The notes under the pieces were generated by a model. That model saw nothing but the letters and a program-made list of their open reading frames with translations, made no database searches and had not been told where the DNA came from. Shown here in pieces: positions 38,448 through 51,899 of a stretch of 64,000 nt of DNA; the first letter of the stretch is position 1, and each line of letters starts with the position of its first letter. A program made the position numbers and the translations under genes. Source of the stretch: Liolophura sinensis (lineage: Eukaryota > Mollusca > Polyplacophora > Chitonida > Chitonidae); contig NC_088295.1 in the NCBI RefSeq assembly GCF_032854445.1, positions 38,160,510 to 38,224,509 of the forward strand, in the 5' to 3' direction.

Positions 38448-40787
38448 CTAGAGACGTCGTAAAATAGGTATCCGCGATGTCTCTGGGTTCTTTGGCGCCG
38501 AAGAATTATACGGTTTGAAAAGGGAAATGCTTACAGCAGAAACTACAGCAATTATCGATTTTAGCTTTCTTCGTTGGTAAATAAAATGTTTATTCGAAAC
38601 ATGTGGTCTTTTGAAGGTTTCTAGCAAGTTAGTTAACAACCACTGTAATCTAAATGTTTTCTTTACGATTAAATCAAAGTTGGCGACAGGATGTTGTGCA
38701 CTACTGTGTAGATGATATGCGTGAATGATTTTTTCTTGTACATAAAGACATATGAATAGAGCTGCTATAACTAAGGTACACGAACATGTGTACATACCAT
38801 CCAAGTACTGTTGCTCTCTTGCAGTTCTTTGCGGTGTGCTGTTGTGTAAACTTGTTTGCTTATTCGCTGGTATGCGGGACAATACCAGAATACCTGTGAA
38901 GCAAGACATTCCGAAAATGGACCAATATTACTTGTGCCTGAAGTGAGCTGCACATTTTTTGTTTTATAGAAAGGTGATTATTGTATCTCGGCCATGAACA
39001 AAGGGGCAGCAATCTACTGTTGGCCGATCCTTAACACCACTTTGGGCATGCATTATTTGTTCTATACCATGCATGATGACGACATATCCCGTAAGGCCAT
39101 ATTATACAAGAACTATTCACTCAGGCACGTTAGATATCCAATAACGACAACATTAACGTGTTTGCCACATGGACGCGTCAAAAATATAGTAAACATTATA
39201 AAAGCAACATTTGTACGAGGGGTATATACATGTGTGAAGAAGTTTATTAACTGAAAAGCTTTTGTAAAAGAAAATCGGCATTCCTTCACCTCATGATAGT
39301 TATTTGTGTTAATTTTATTACTTCTATTCTCTAAAGGGATTCCCGTCCGCTAGCCATTCGATGGATAGAAAGTTTGTTCGTTTTCACGCTAAGTGGTCTC
39401 CTCTGACAGCCCCTCGGTAGGGAATCTCGGCTCAAAAGACGTTCAACAGGCAGACAATTTGTCTCTGTTTTACGCTCTAGCAAGCAGGTTTCGACTCGGT
39501 GGTTTGCTGTATTCAACTATGTAAGTTCCACAAGCAGATAAAGCAGATAAATAGGGCCTTGCATAAGCGCATGTTACAACGAGTATACCAACAGTACTCT
39601 GGCTCAGTTGTTGACCCCTACAACGCATGTATAACGGTCAGCGTGCGTACGCACTATTGGAAACAATTTCATTTCCTCATTGACCACCCAGATGTAACTT
39701 ACTTTCAACAAGTCCTTATATTCACAGCATTGAACGTGAATAAAATTATAACTCACTTCGACCATTGTATCAGTCTCAGCATTTGTCAGTTAAGTAGGAT
39801 TGGTTTTACGTAAGGCTATACAAACTTTGAAGTGATTATTTCAAACTTGGTCTGTATATAATTTTGACATGTAATTCATGTTAGCAAAATGTGAATGTGA
39901 GTAAAAAAATGGTGAATGAATGAATGAATGAATGAGTGAACAACTGTCATATCCCGTAGAACGGATGAGAAAAGGGAGCCTAACAGCCTTTCCACATCAT
40001 TCTGAAGTCGGTGCGTCATTCGGCATGCCCTCTCTCATGGACTGGTAATGGCAAGCACCTCCCGACATACGCCAACCTGTTAAGTACCACGTGCTACGAT
40101 CAAAGACAGGCCATTATACCCCACCCACGCCTCGTGTCCATCCGAAACACCTGGATGTTGGAAAGACGCGGACCAGGCTCGACACAACAAAAGCACAGCA
40201 CAAAAACAACATCCACAACATTGATACACAACACACCTGCCGTATGGGCGTACGGTTAGTACTAGAAGAGGTCTGGGTTATATCTTCGTCTGTTACCATC
40301 AGAGCGTTTCTGGCGTGCTAAGATAATTCCTAGCCATTCTTACAATACTGGAAAGTCTGAGAATCTTTGGAAGAAAGCGGTTACAATCACGCTTCAATGA
40401 GCATTCCTTTGTTAACCGTGGCGCGTATTTAAGCTGTCTTACGGAGTGCTTGGGTTATTAGCTAATTGACTTGTGGGATTAGCAGCGCATCACATTTACA
40501 CACATATTGACTGACTAACTGATGTAGTCTGCGGTTCACAAAACGAAATTTGGTTGACTGTGTGTTGTCTGCCCGTCTCTACTAGTCCCGGTGTCCATAA
40601 ATCTGCCAGTTTCTATCTGTGCGTCCTTATCTGTCGGCATGTAGCTCAGGACTTGTTTAAACACACAGTCATGCTATTCAGGACTCCAACAATGTTACAT
40701 CTTAGAATTTATAACGAATAAACGTAACCTGTTACTTTGAAAAGATATGAAGCGCGTGGTGGAATTATGAATTCTTGGTCTAGCCCT
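38448..40787. other. Non-coding DNA apart from a GAAT microsatellite
   Basis: A 153-codon minus-strand frame at 38448-38909 ends at the stop just beyond the candidate acceptor and is AT-rich and unrecognised. No partner exon for the candidate at 38.3 kb was found. Confidence 0.5.
39914..39936. repeat. (GAAT)n microsatellite
   Basis: Five full GAAT units and a partial one, followed by 'gagtgaac'. Short simple repeat with no gene nearby. Confidence 0.9.
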
Positions 40788-41590
40788 AGACCTGCATATG
40801 ACAACCGCCGTGTGGCTTAACTTGCATGACCACCGCCGGCCGTACAACTGAGCCTGCATGGCCGCCGGCCGTAACACTGAGCCTGCATGGCCACCGCCGG
40901 CCGTACCACTAAACCTACATGACTCACCGAATGAAATGTTCACGAATGGAAAGCCTAGATAATCATCGTCGTACAACACAGCCTGTATGAACCCACATGA
41001 TCACCGCCGTACAACATAAACCTACATGAACCTACATGATCACCGCCGTACAAGAGAACCTGCATAAACCTACATGATCACCGCCATACAACACAACCTG
41101 CATGAAACTACATGATCCCAGCCGTTCAACAGAATCTGGAAGAACCTACATGATCACCACTGTACAACACAACCTGATTGAACCTACATGACCACTGCTG
41201 TACAACAGAACCAACATGAACGTACATGATCACCACCGTACAACACAACCTGCATGAAACAACATGACCACTGCCGTACAACAGAATCAGCATAAACCTA
41301 CATGATCATCGCCATACAACACAGCCTGCATGAACCTACATGATCACCGCCGTACAACAGAACCCACATGAACCTACATGATCACCGCCGTACAACACAA
41401 CCTGCATGAACCTATATGATCACCGTCGTGCAACAGAACCTGCATGACCACTGCCGTACAACAGGACCTTCATAAACCTACAAGATCATGAACCTACATG
41501 ATCACCGCCGTACAACACAACCTGCGTGAACCTACATGACCACTGCTGTCCAACAGAACGTGCATGAACCTACATGACCATTGTCGTGTG
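40788..41590. repeat. 38-bp minisatellite, about 20 copies
   Basis: The unit is roughly 'catgaacctacatgatcacc' followed by 'gccgtacaacacaacctg' (38 bp). Many adjacent units alternate between 'caacacaacctg' and 'caacagaacc' endings, so a 76-bp dimer is partly established. The first copies carry 'ccggccgtac'; a patch near 40920-40965 is unlike the unit, and some units are shortened to about half. Confidence 0.9.
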
Positions 41591-44067
41591 GAAAGGTTAG
41601 ATATTTGATATTTGTGGACAATTCTAAGTAAATAAAATAATATGGACATTGCATATTCATGCAGTGTTTATTTTTTATGTGTACAATCGCACCATTTTCA
41701 CACGGTTGAAAAACAGGACAAGAATTATCACATCTTTCCTCATTTAATGCATGAGATATGCCTCTTCCTACTATTTGTGTCTTCGAGATATGCATATTTC
41801 ACCGGGTGAGTTATAGGTCAAATCATACCCACTGAATGAATGCATCGCTTTTTATCACAGGGGTAAAAAGTACAATTTCCATATTTCTACCTCAGGTACC
41901 CTTTAAATTATGCCTGTCGTATGTACTGGATGACCCATGCATTTATATAAACAGGTCAGCTATATCTAAATCGAGGAAATATGTTATTTATTTGTGATGC
42001 TACCATTTTATTTACTTGTTCATTTCACTTAACATACCTACTTGACTAAGAAGCTATAGTGCTGAAGTGAATCACCGCATTATCCCAGTAAAGAATTCAT
42101 CCGCGAGGTCATTTGGTGTATTTTGTGTCCCCCGCGCACCCGTTGAACCCACGATGCCGATAAAGGCAGACCATTCAGACCACAGCGTATCGGGCTCCGT
42201 TTATGGCAGAGCTATTTATAGCGCATTGTATGCATACGTACATCAAAGCAAACTGATGAAGATTCCAGCCATGTTATGTTGGTCTTTAAGATATCTTACT
42301 TGATACGGTTTTATTTATAGTACAGCTTATCTAGTTTACGCAAGTCATCTATATTTACCGCATGGCAGTATACTAACCGCAAACATACCTTCTATTCACC
42401 ACACTAGCTGACGTTACGTCGACTAGGTCAAAGATATCATTTCTAAGTGGATTGTAGACATCCATAACTTCTGTGCCATTGACACAAATAGTTGCACGCT
42501 GTAAATCAATATGGCCAATTACATAAAGGGCAACGTAATTTCGTATTTATGTGTGCTTCAGATTAGTAGGTCAGGTTGAGAAATCGGTGCACATTCAGAA
42601 GGCAACACATAACAATCTTTGAATAAATTTGACGAAATAAGCTTTAAAAAGGTTTCGTTTCAGCCGTATGAAGACTTCGCTAGGTGTACAGATGTACATG
42701 TACCGTACATATTGTTTATCTATTGATTATTTAATTTTTGCAGATTTATTAAACTTAGCAAAGTTTTTCAAACTTTTGCAAAGGCTTGATGGCTTAGTGT
42801 TTCCTTAGTTAACGAATCCCTGTATGTTCTTTAGAAGAGTTATGAAGTAGGTGTATTATTTACGGAAACATTACATTACCTATCATTTACAAAACCTATA
42901 TTCATAACCGTCAAGACTTCACGTTAACATATAGCTATTTAAATTTCCTAGGTACAGTTCACAATATTGATCTTTCTAGGTGAAGGTATAGAACTATGAC
43001 TTTGTCTTCCCCCGGATGTTTGTTACATAAACGCGAACTCATTTTTCTCGTTTAAAGTTATTTACAATGTAAACACATTGAGCAATCTCGTACCTTGTCT
43101 GTTCGTGCTTGATTTTTTCCACCTCAGCCCCGACGTATTTTCTTCGTGACGCCGTTGTGGAGTGGGTGGCGCCATTACGTTATCGGGACGAATGCATCTG
43201 GTACCCTGCTATCTGTTCTTTATACCCTATAGCTAATTCTGGCAAATTAAACAATCGTTCACAGCCCAACCATATTTTCGTGTCCACGACCTCAATGACG
43301 GCTATAGAACTCGAATTTTACTGTCTGTAAATTTCTCTCAGAAGAAAAAACGTCCTGAATACGTAAGACTACGTACATATTTACTGTTGCAGACAAAACA
43401 CTTTTTATTGAAAGACCGAAGATTGTGCATGGAAACTTGTTGGAAAACAACTCGTTTATCCTGTCCTATGCAGAGGGGTGTTCTTCAAAGTGGATAACAC
43501 GCACTCGGTATGGTCAGTTTTGCTCCCACGATCAGTCAAACTGTAAAGGCTTAGGCAGCTTAATTGTTGATTGGATAGAACCATACCTTTCCCTGTACAG
43601 TAGCCATGGAGTAATTTTGTACGTCATTTCACGAACATCGCAAAATTCGATATACCAATGCGCAGATCGACAGTTAAATACAATTTACTGCAACGTGCAA
43701 TATTTCACTATCCATGCGTAAGCAATTTTCTAGCCACTGTATGGTTATATGCCGGAACAATGACTGGTTCCCTTTGGGCGCCACTAAACCTGAAATATTT
43801 TACACGATACAGATATACGACGATAAGACTGTAGACTTCAGTAACCACTGAGACAGAAAATTGTTACTTTCCTGACAACTTAAATCGTGCAAAGCCACGG
43901 TACTGACCTTCGACCCACTCTTTGTGGGGTTTTCGTCTTCTACAATACTTACATGTATTAAACTACACCATGATTTTCCGCCACAGAAGCTTCTAGCACT
44001 TGCTGGTGCAACTTTGCAACTTGTTTGGAAGAGTTCAATATACTCTGCTAAATCTGCTAAATTTAAT
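41591..44067. other. Non-coding DNA, nothing recognised
   Basis: Short open frames without motifs. No repeat beyond the flanking minisatellite. Confidence 0.5.
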
Positions 44068-44239
44068 AGAAAATCTGTTGTCTGAGTGATGCTATAATGT
44101 ATCATGGATTGTGGAAGACTATTCTGTTTAATCCACATACATATTGTATCAGACTAACATGATATTATATCGAATATGGCAAAGTATTATGTTATAATAA
44201 CGGAATACATTTTAGCATCACTCAGACAACAGACTTTCT
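44068..44239. repeat. 35-bp inverted-repeat pair around about 100 bp
   Basis: 44068-44102 and 44205-44239 are reverse complements with only two or three mismatches; the shared core is 'ctgttgtctgagtgatgct'. The 102-bp spacer is AT-rich and non-coding. The total of about 170 bp fits a tiny MITE or a stable hairpin; no target duplication was identified. Confidence 0.7.
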
Positions 44240-47200
44240 GTTGAAAGTAACAGATTATTTTTAAGTGTATAAATGAACACTCAAGCAGGATGAGTTGGCA
44301 TAAAGTGTTACCCTTATATCTGTTAGAATTGCTATATGTTATTATAAATAGCAAGATACCTTGGATAAGATGAAAAGTCTCTACAGAAATGTACAATCCA
44401 TTTGAAATGCCACGTCATAGTTCTGTTGCAACTTTTGTATGCAGTGCGTGATGTATTCAGGGTCACCACGTTTAGAAATTACGAAATTTAAGCCGGAAGA
44501 TATGTTGAAAGTAATAACCTTGGAAAATTACCAGCTTCTTTGACAATTCAGATGATGCCTGACGAATGCCAATGGCTTATGTCCCACTCTTTCTTAGACG
44601 TCATTTTATAGAGTGTACAAAGTACTTCCCACTCCTATAAACATTGCATTGTTATATGAAGTGCCGTAAAATTTTGCAACTTAAAACTACAAGCCTCAGA
44701 TAACATTTAACGATGCTGACGGATATTGTATAGCTGGCTGTGTGGGCAACAGACTTCCTCGGTTTGATTGAGATCAGCCGTACAGGAAACATGTCACTGG
44801 TGGTATTTTAATGCCCGTGAGCTCCTGAAGGGCTCTTGTGTTCTGCTCTCCTCTAAGTGGTACCTTTCCGACCAGAACGCTAAACAATCCCGCTGAAGAG
44901 GGATAGATAGGATCTGCGTGTCGGAGGCTTTATTTGATCGATCGACAGCTAACTGTTGGTCGTTTGTACACAGTGTAGGTATGGTAGATAAAGTCAAGAG
45001 CTATCATGTATCCTAGACTCCATTATTCGGATACAATATCAGTGTTATATGGAGAAACGAGTCTCCCAACTGAGCCTGTTTCGACAGCGATAGATCTCCA
45101 GGTAACTTTGGCATGTTCTACAACCATGTAACCGACACGTATAGGGGAGACCGATAAGGTCATTAGCCTAATAGGCCTAAATTGTTTGTTGTGGGGATTT
45201 GGGGGTCTTGCTGTAGGCTATATCGTTCAAAGTGTGCTCTGTTAGGTCTATTTGAAAGAGTTCTAATGACTTATATTAGGCATGTTACAGCTTCGAGCAG
45301 ACGCTTTATCTTCTTCCACAGTTACAAAATGAAGGACAAGCTTGAGTTTAAAATTGAGTTTAGTATTTGATATTAATTTGAAACTTCAACATTTTGTTGC
45401 ATATATCGGTGCGTCACGTAAAATTTCAATACAGATGAAGCATTTCTATAAGTGTGAATTCAAAATTTAAAAAAATTTATAATCTGTGTTTATAACTCTC
45501 AAAAAACGTATATATAAACACATACACATATATGTATATATGTATATGCCCTTTAAAAAGTATCCGTTTCTATTCCGCACGCCTCAAAATGAAATCAGAA
45601 ACCACATTTCCATATTTAGTCTATCCTTATCATTTTGTCTTAGTATGACGTATCAGCAGGTGCCTGCTTTGCTTATTGTAGAGAACCAATGTCAAACTAC
45701 GTACACTACCTTTTAGCAGTGAGAACTATCATCCGGAAGTAACTGCCCCCTCCGAGATTCCCTTCCGTTTCATTAAAAAAGACGAACATCCGTTTGACTG
45801 GTTCCTTTCTATGCGGTTAACTTGTGGGTTTCAAGAAGCTCTGGCACGTGAAAGACGAAATTGACATGTACATGCCCATATACCATGCATGCTTGTTTTT
45901 TTTTAAAGATCTTCAATATGCATGTACTATATAGTCAGTTGTACGGTTTTGTGCTGATTTAGTCAATGCTTAAATTAATAAAAAAATTAAATATTAAGTA
46001 AACTGTAACAAAGTGCATTGATTCAGTCTGTTTGTATTGTTCTTGAAATAATGGATGAGTCAGTTACATGATTTAACACTGATTCACCGCAAAGTATTGT
46101 TAAGCCTTAATAGGAATCTCTGTTTGACTTCATTTATACGAGAGATACGTAGTTCGTGTCAAGGTTAGACTAACGTCAACAGCAAAAATGTGGCTTATTT
46201 GATCTGATGACATTATGTAATTCTGACAGCGGTCAGCATATTTTAGGACATTAAGCTGTGAATGAGAGGCGGATTAGCAGCAAACCTAGTGTTTAGACAG
46301 ACAACACAACGGACCTTTAATTCCGGTGTATGCGGAGGCAATTTAAAATCCCGGAATGCTTTTGTTTCTCGGTTAGACAACCGTCAGGAATAATTCACCT
46401 TCAAACAGAGGCTTAAGTCACATAGGTAACCGGAGAGAGGTGTCTTATCCCGGCAATCGTCACGGGCCCACGTTGACAGCGCTGGTCCCATCGGCCTTCC
46501 AGGGATCTTTAGCCAACCACATAAACATATTAAGCCGTGGTTCGCCTGTCGTTGTCTTTGTGGGCATTATTGCTCACAAGACTTTTCAACACCGTCTCAA
46601 AAGTGTTCAGGCACGTAAATTACACACAGGTAGCTTTCCAAGCTCAGCACTATAGTATAATGTGAAAGGAAAGCCATTCGACAACACAGAAAACCCAGTG
46701 TCTTTTGCAGCTCTCTGGTGTCATACGACATCTGGTAATGGTTTACAGATTCGAGTTAACCTATCATATTTTAACAGATACCGAGAAGCTAATGTAAACC
46801 ACATGCGCAGACGGTTATGAAAGTAGACGACACGAGCGTAGTGACCAAATAATTAGTCCCACATTTAAAGCTCGTTTAAGTAAAAAAAAATAACACGGGA
46901 TTTTTGACATAGCATAGGATACGATATGGCTTTCCTTAAAAACTAATACTCGAGCGTATCCTTGTCAGGTATCTGCCAGAATTCTACATATAACAACATG
47001 TATATATCCCCGGTACTAATCCTGTATTATTGTAATGATAACACTATCAGTTAGGACCCGGTTCAGTTGACACAGCCACTTGCAAAGGCTGATGGACATA
47101 GCCTACAAGAAACCAAGACCAAACCTCGCGTCATGTTATCAAATAACCATGGCGTTAATATGGTTCTGTAGTTTGGTAAGTATCACAGTCTAAAGACCAA

Positions 47201-48454
47201 CTTCTCAAATGCAAATTTACGACCATGCCGTACACAGCACAGCAAAGCAATTTCGGTTAAAGTCTGAATATTTTTTGAAGAGCTTCATAAGTTTTCTCGA
47301 AGGATCTTCCTAAGGTTCATGGGAAACTGATAAGCCTGTGTATTCAAAGCCGTGCGCGGCTCTGACCCCGTATTGACTGGACCAGGATTGACGTGTGTTC
47401 ATTAAGAACCTTTAAATATTCACGGGCGACTTGTTTTGCCAACAACTACGTTTCCAAGGCGTCGATATAAAGGCAACCGGACTCTTTGCATTGCTACTCA
47501 TGTGAGTGAGTTAGGGCTCGACTTCGGTCGCCATAGAAAACACTGGCTACGTTCGGTAGATTAAACAACATCATTGATCTAATTAGAAATGCAAGCACAC
47601 GACCTCTATTGAAATCCGAAAACGCCTTCCTTCTGATGAATGGGAAAAACAAACTTAGCGGGGTCCACATGTCTAAGCTATGATCTGACCCTCGTTTACA
47701 GTGTCTGTCTATATAATTACCATATCCAAAGCATACTATTTGTCCGGGAAATATTCAATCTTTGTCTTGGGAAGAAGCTCTACCTTCCTTTACGACAGTC
47801 CGTCTTAATGTCGACGTACGTGTCTAGTATATTGGGCAACCACAAGGGAGTTTTTTTTCTAATGGTTTCGATTTATGTCAGCAATTCTGCATTAACTTCC
47901 AAACAATATGTATAACCCTTTATCGCTTCAAGCTTTTCTCTTTTGAATCTTGTCACTTCACGACTTACTTCGCTCAAAGGTTTTCGTACTGTCTTGTATA
48001 AGTTAAACAAATTCACGAGTGGAAGAAATAAGTCAAATAGAATCGGTTTGAACTGATGAGTAATGTTGCTGTGTTATATTTAACGCATTGACAGCACTGT
48101 ATGCTACCCATCTACATGTCCACTGGCCACTAGATAACTTGAAAAAGATGGGTTGTTTGAAACTAATTGAATAGCAAACGATTAAAGTATAGGAAGCGGA
48201 ACAAATAACGGCCTTTCGACTACACTGATTGATAAGGTGACTCCCTCAACTGGTCAATCGGTATGCTTTATCATGAAGCTTCAGACTGATCCCACCGTCC
48301 TTTCTGAAGAAATTTGGACTTTCCACATTGCATGTAAGGCTATATAATTGATGAAAGTCTTTCCGCAAGAATATCCATGGCTGAAGCATTTGGTTTAATC
48401 AGTCTACCCAAAATAGTGGTCAAACATGTGATACAGCTTGTGGGCTCACATTGA

Positions 48455-48520
48455 TTTAGTTTGTGTTTTATGGCGTACAAGAGAATATTTCGGTCACCAG
48501 ATGGTGAATAAGTTTTTGTG
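48455..48520 (-). mobile_element. Possible 3' scrap of a family-2 SINE
   Basis: The plus-strand text 'gtgttttatggcgtac' followed by 'agaatatttc' parallels the 3' end region of the element at 21205-21455 ('gtgttttaggctgtac', 'agaatatttc'). Only about 60 bases can be aligned, so this is tentative. Confidence 0.35.
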
Positions 48521-50379
48521 CGTAGGAAACTTATCGGAGCCTAGCAAACCAGTGGACATATGGCCGCAGCCTACAAGTTGAGATCGTTTTTGTTGCAGGG
48601 ACATTTCTCATCTTGTTCTTTGATAACACAAAAAGCAACAAAAAGATATCAAATGTGTATAAATTTCTTTATTCACAACTCAACAACTATACATCACTCC
48701 GTCATTCCATGTTGTTGCAGTGTTTCCGAAATCACGCCCGAGCCAGTGTGAAGTACCCGATATCCACTTGTGCTTATACGTGTCAGCTCAGAGGTAGTCC
48801 ATATATACAAAATATACAATAATCTAATATACAACCAATAATACATAATCACGACAAAAGTGTGATAGAAGCCACACGAAATACGGCTTGATATTCAAAT
48901 TAATTCTCGGAGATAGGAGATATACCTATACATCTAGGCACGCGTTGAGGTAGGCATAACATCTCGCTTGTCTTCACAGCAATGTCAAGAACTCCCAACA
49001 TGTATCCGGTATTCACTTTTATTACAGAAAACAATACTTTTTCAAATGTAGTCACTTTTGCATCAGTAGCCTACGGAGATTTATTTGTATATGGGGTTTT
49101 GGCTGACTTGTTCAAAGTCGCATTGCTTAACAGCGGTCTATTTTCGAATAAAAAGCAGATTAAAGTAAAGTGTTTATTTCTCAGTTAGTATCATTGACTG
49201 TTGGTTTCACTACTCAGTGAAAGACGATACCAGCTTTACAATAAACATCAGAGTTACTGACTGAACAGAACCAAATCAATAAACGTATATGAAGTCTAGC
49301 TAACAACAGTCTTCTATGAACTTCCATCCGATACCATGCAGCATCCGTTGACTGTACCGTGTGAGGGAACTTTTATACATGTATTTACCACAATGCTGGA
49401 TAATCATTTTGTTGTTTGCTCATCGCAATCAAGAAGATTCCAAGATACACAAACTATTCATATCTATCAACATAATTATAACACATACATCAGCCTTAAT
49501 TCCATCAAACCCCATCTGCCTCAAACCCCCATGGACGTGTATGATGCTATACGTAAATGCAAGCGATTCGGAAAAACGTTTCTGATTCCAGCAAACAATC
49601 ATACCTGTTCGATAATGTTGATTTCCTCATAACCATTGTCAGTCTCAAATTGCTTATAGGACGTACTACATGGGCTACCAACTTACATATTTGTACACCT
49701 TTCTCTTTCTGTCTGTATCGGATCAGATGCCACTTTTTACAAAAGAATTTTTCATTACTTTTTTGAGTACGCGGTTTGTGGGTGCACCAGATGAACGCTT
49801 CAGTTCTAAGAAAGCCACGTCAGATACCGAAACAGTCGGAATCGAAAACATCAGCATGCTGATAATAATCCAGTAGTGTGCAATATAGTTTCAATTCATA
49901 TCATTACATTCAACATTTATAAGATGGTATATGTCCACATTCTAGTGACATACAGGCAGAACGTCTGATCAAAGCTTATATAAATACTGAAATACCCAGA
50001 CGAATAATCCTGTATACTCGAACAAAAACCTTTGGCATTTACACACTCCCAATGTATTAACGTTCCCAATGAAAGGTCCATTTCATATTGCCCTCTGGAG
50101 CTGATATGGATTACATCTCAACAGACTCATAAATGTTTTATAAATGCTGCATGCAAAAATTTGACGAAAATACTGTGTTTTAAGTAAGGTGTCTTTCGAT
50201 CCGTTGTGTACATCGGTTATTTGGAATGGGTCATAGGCGTTATGTGTGAAACTTCTAGGGGATAAGTGCGAATAAAGCCTTAAAAATGTCAGGAAAATTT
50301 TTTTTGACAGAGAAGTGAAATGTTGTGGATGCAGTATTTGTAGTTTCTTATCTGGAAATCACTGGTAGGATCAGTAATT

Positions 50380-50385
50380 TTTATT
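50380..50385 (-). terminator. Possible polyadenylation signal (AATAAA) for the BMP3-like gene
   Basis: This is the first canonical AATAAA I noticed on the minus strand downstream of the TAA at 51708, about 1.3 kb away. No AATAAA or ATTAAA was seen in the nearer 3' flank. In AT-rich DNA such hexamers occur by chance, so this is a weak call that would imply a 3' UTR of about 1.3 kb. Confidence 0.2.
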
Positions 50386-51707
50386 ATCAGGCAATACAAA
50401 AAGATTGAGTAAAATAAGCAATTCTTTATCTACAAAAGCTCTAAAAGGCAGGACATGAAGATCAACGATATATACCTGCCGCATAAAACATAATAGTGAT
50501 TCCCTACATAGTTTCTTCCTTCCACATCCAGCTCCCGTGGAAGAATTCTTCGCATGACACAAAGTTTTCCATGACGAATAGACCCAACTAGACATTATTA
50601 AGTTCAAAGCGCTAGGAATGATCTTCCCATTCCATGTACATATAGTTTGTTGTGAACATCTCTTCGGGACAAAGCAAATAATATTCGCATTCTGTATTCT
50701 AAAGTTAAAACCGTTATCCATACCTGTGTAAAGAGTTCTTTGTTGTTATAATATTTGTTTTGTCATCTTCCTCACATGGATAAGTATAATAATAGCATTC
50801 CGAAGGAAGCATGATATGTGCGAGTCATAACCTCAGTATATGCTTGGTAAGAGATGTTGAATATAGAAGACAGAAACTGTCCGTGCCAAGTACATTGATA
50901 GAGCATACAAGATCGGCACTTGCCATTCGCCGTCATTTGTTTCCCTTCTGCACATAACAGTGAGCTGAAGTTGACGCCAGACCGATTGCTTCCTTTCCGG
51001 CACCGGAAGCTTGAGGTGACTGCCGTCCTATCACCAAGCAATACTTCACGCTATTTCAAGCCGCGTGATCAAAGTCAAATAAACATACTAAGTCTGACAT
51101 GAAGCCTGGTTTGCGCCCCGGGAGGTTTCGGTCGTCTGCCTCTCGCCCTTCTAGTCAGTTCGGCAATATAAACGTCTAGCCGCTTCGTCTCCGCTTGGCA
51201 ATCAACCCTTTAAGTTGATAGCACATCCTTATTTAGAAACTGCTTTCAGTAAACTGACTGACGCCGAATCGTTCCATCCTCTTTGAAGTGATAAAAGAGG
51301 CAAGGTTGCTGACTAGTGCAGTACAGCACACCAGGAGATTTTGGCAGCGTCCAAATTTCCTGAAGATAAGACGAAACTATACAGGTATCCCGCGTGTGGA
51401 CCCTATCGACACCTGGCGTCAGGTTGAGATGTGTCTTTGATCGGTCAGCGTGATAATACAACACCTTGGTGCAACACACCTGTTACACCTTCCAGGACGA
51501 TACATCGTTAAGCTGTCGTCATTTACATGGAAAAAATCTTAAGTACTCATTCAAGGACTATCAGTGATGTGATCACATATCTTTTCTTTGCCTTTCGAAA
51601 TTCTGAACAAGTTTCTACTTCCACCAAATCGTGAGCCTCGTACTGTGTGCGGCAAAAATGAAAACCCTGAGAAAGAAGTTAACCGAAACACAACACAGCA
51701 ACAAGAT

Positions 51708-51899
51708 TTACCGACAGGAGCATGACTGCACACTCATGTGAGGGTAGTTCTTCAGTACAACGTTTTTATTTCCATCGAAGTAAAGTAATGTCGCCGAGGT
51801 CATGACCTCTGGAACACAACACGGGGCCGGGACTTCCGGTCTGATGCCAATCACATTAATAATGCTCTGTATGGTAGCATGGTTGGACGGCCGCAAACT
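51708..51899 (-). CDS. BMP3: BMP3/GDF10-like TGF-beta ligand, coding exon 3 (C-terminal half of cystine knot)
   Basis: Last coding exon, 63 codons plus TAA. The acceptor is TTTCTATCATTGCAG| at 51900; phase 0 matches the exon 2 donor, so the product reads [20 protein letters not shown] without a break. The exon holds knot cysteines 4 and 5 (PAPCCVPE; the first of this pair normally makes the interchain disulfide) and 6 and 7 (SVQSCSCR, the chain end). [21 protein letters not shown] and the C-terminal CxCR are hallmarks of the BMP3/GDF10 branch; other BMPs usually have 'CxCx' with H or R after different context. All seven cysteines of a canonical ligand are therefore present across exons 2 and 3, so nothing looks inactivated. 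Whether invertebrates have one gene ancestral to both BMP3 and GDF10 is my expectation from family history, so the symbol means BMP3/GDF10-type. Confidence 0.95.
   Translation of the reverse strand, partial: SLRPSNHATIQSIINVIGIRPEVPAPCCVPEVMTSATLLYFDGNKNVVLKNYPHMSVQSCSCR

Larger units (their letters stand above)
44240..51707. other. 3' flank and probable 3' UTR of the BMP3-like gene
   Basis: The right-hand part must include the 3' UTR of the minus-strand gene, but its end is uncertain. Otherwise AT-rich with palindromic TATA-type simple sequence near 45510-45550, a possible SINE scrap at 48455-48520 and unrecognised frames up to 116 codons. Confidence 0.5.
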
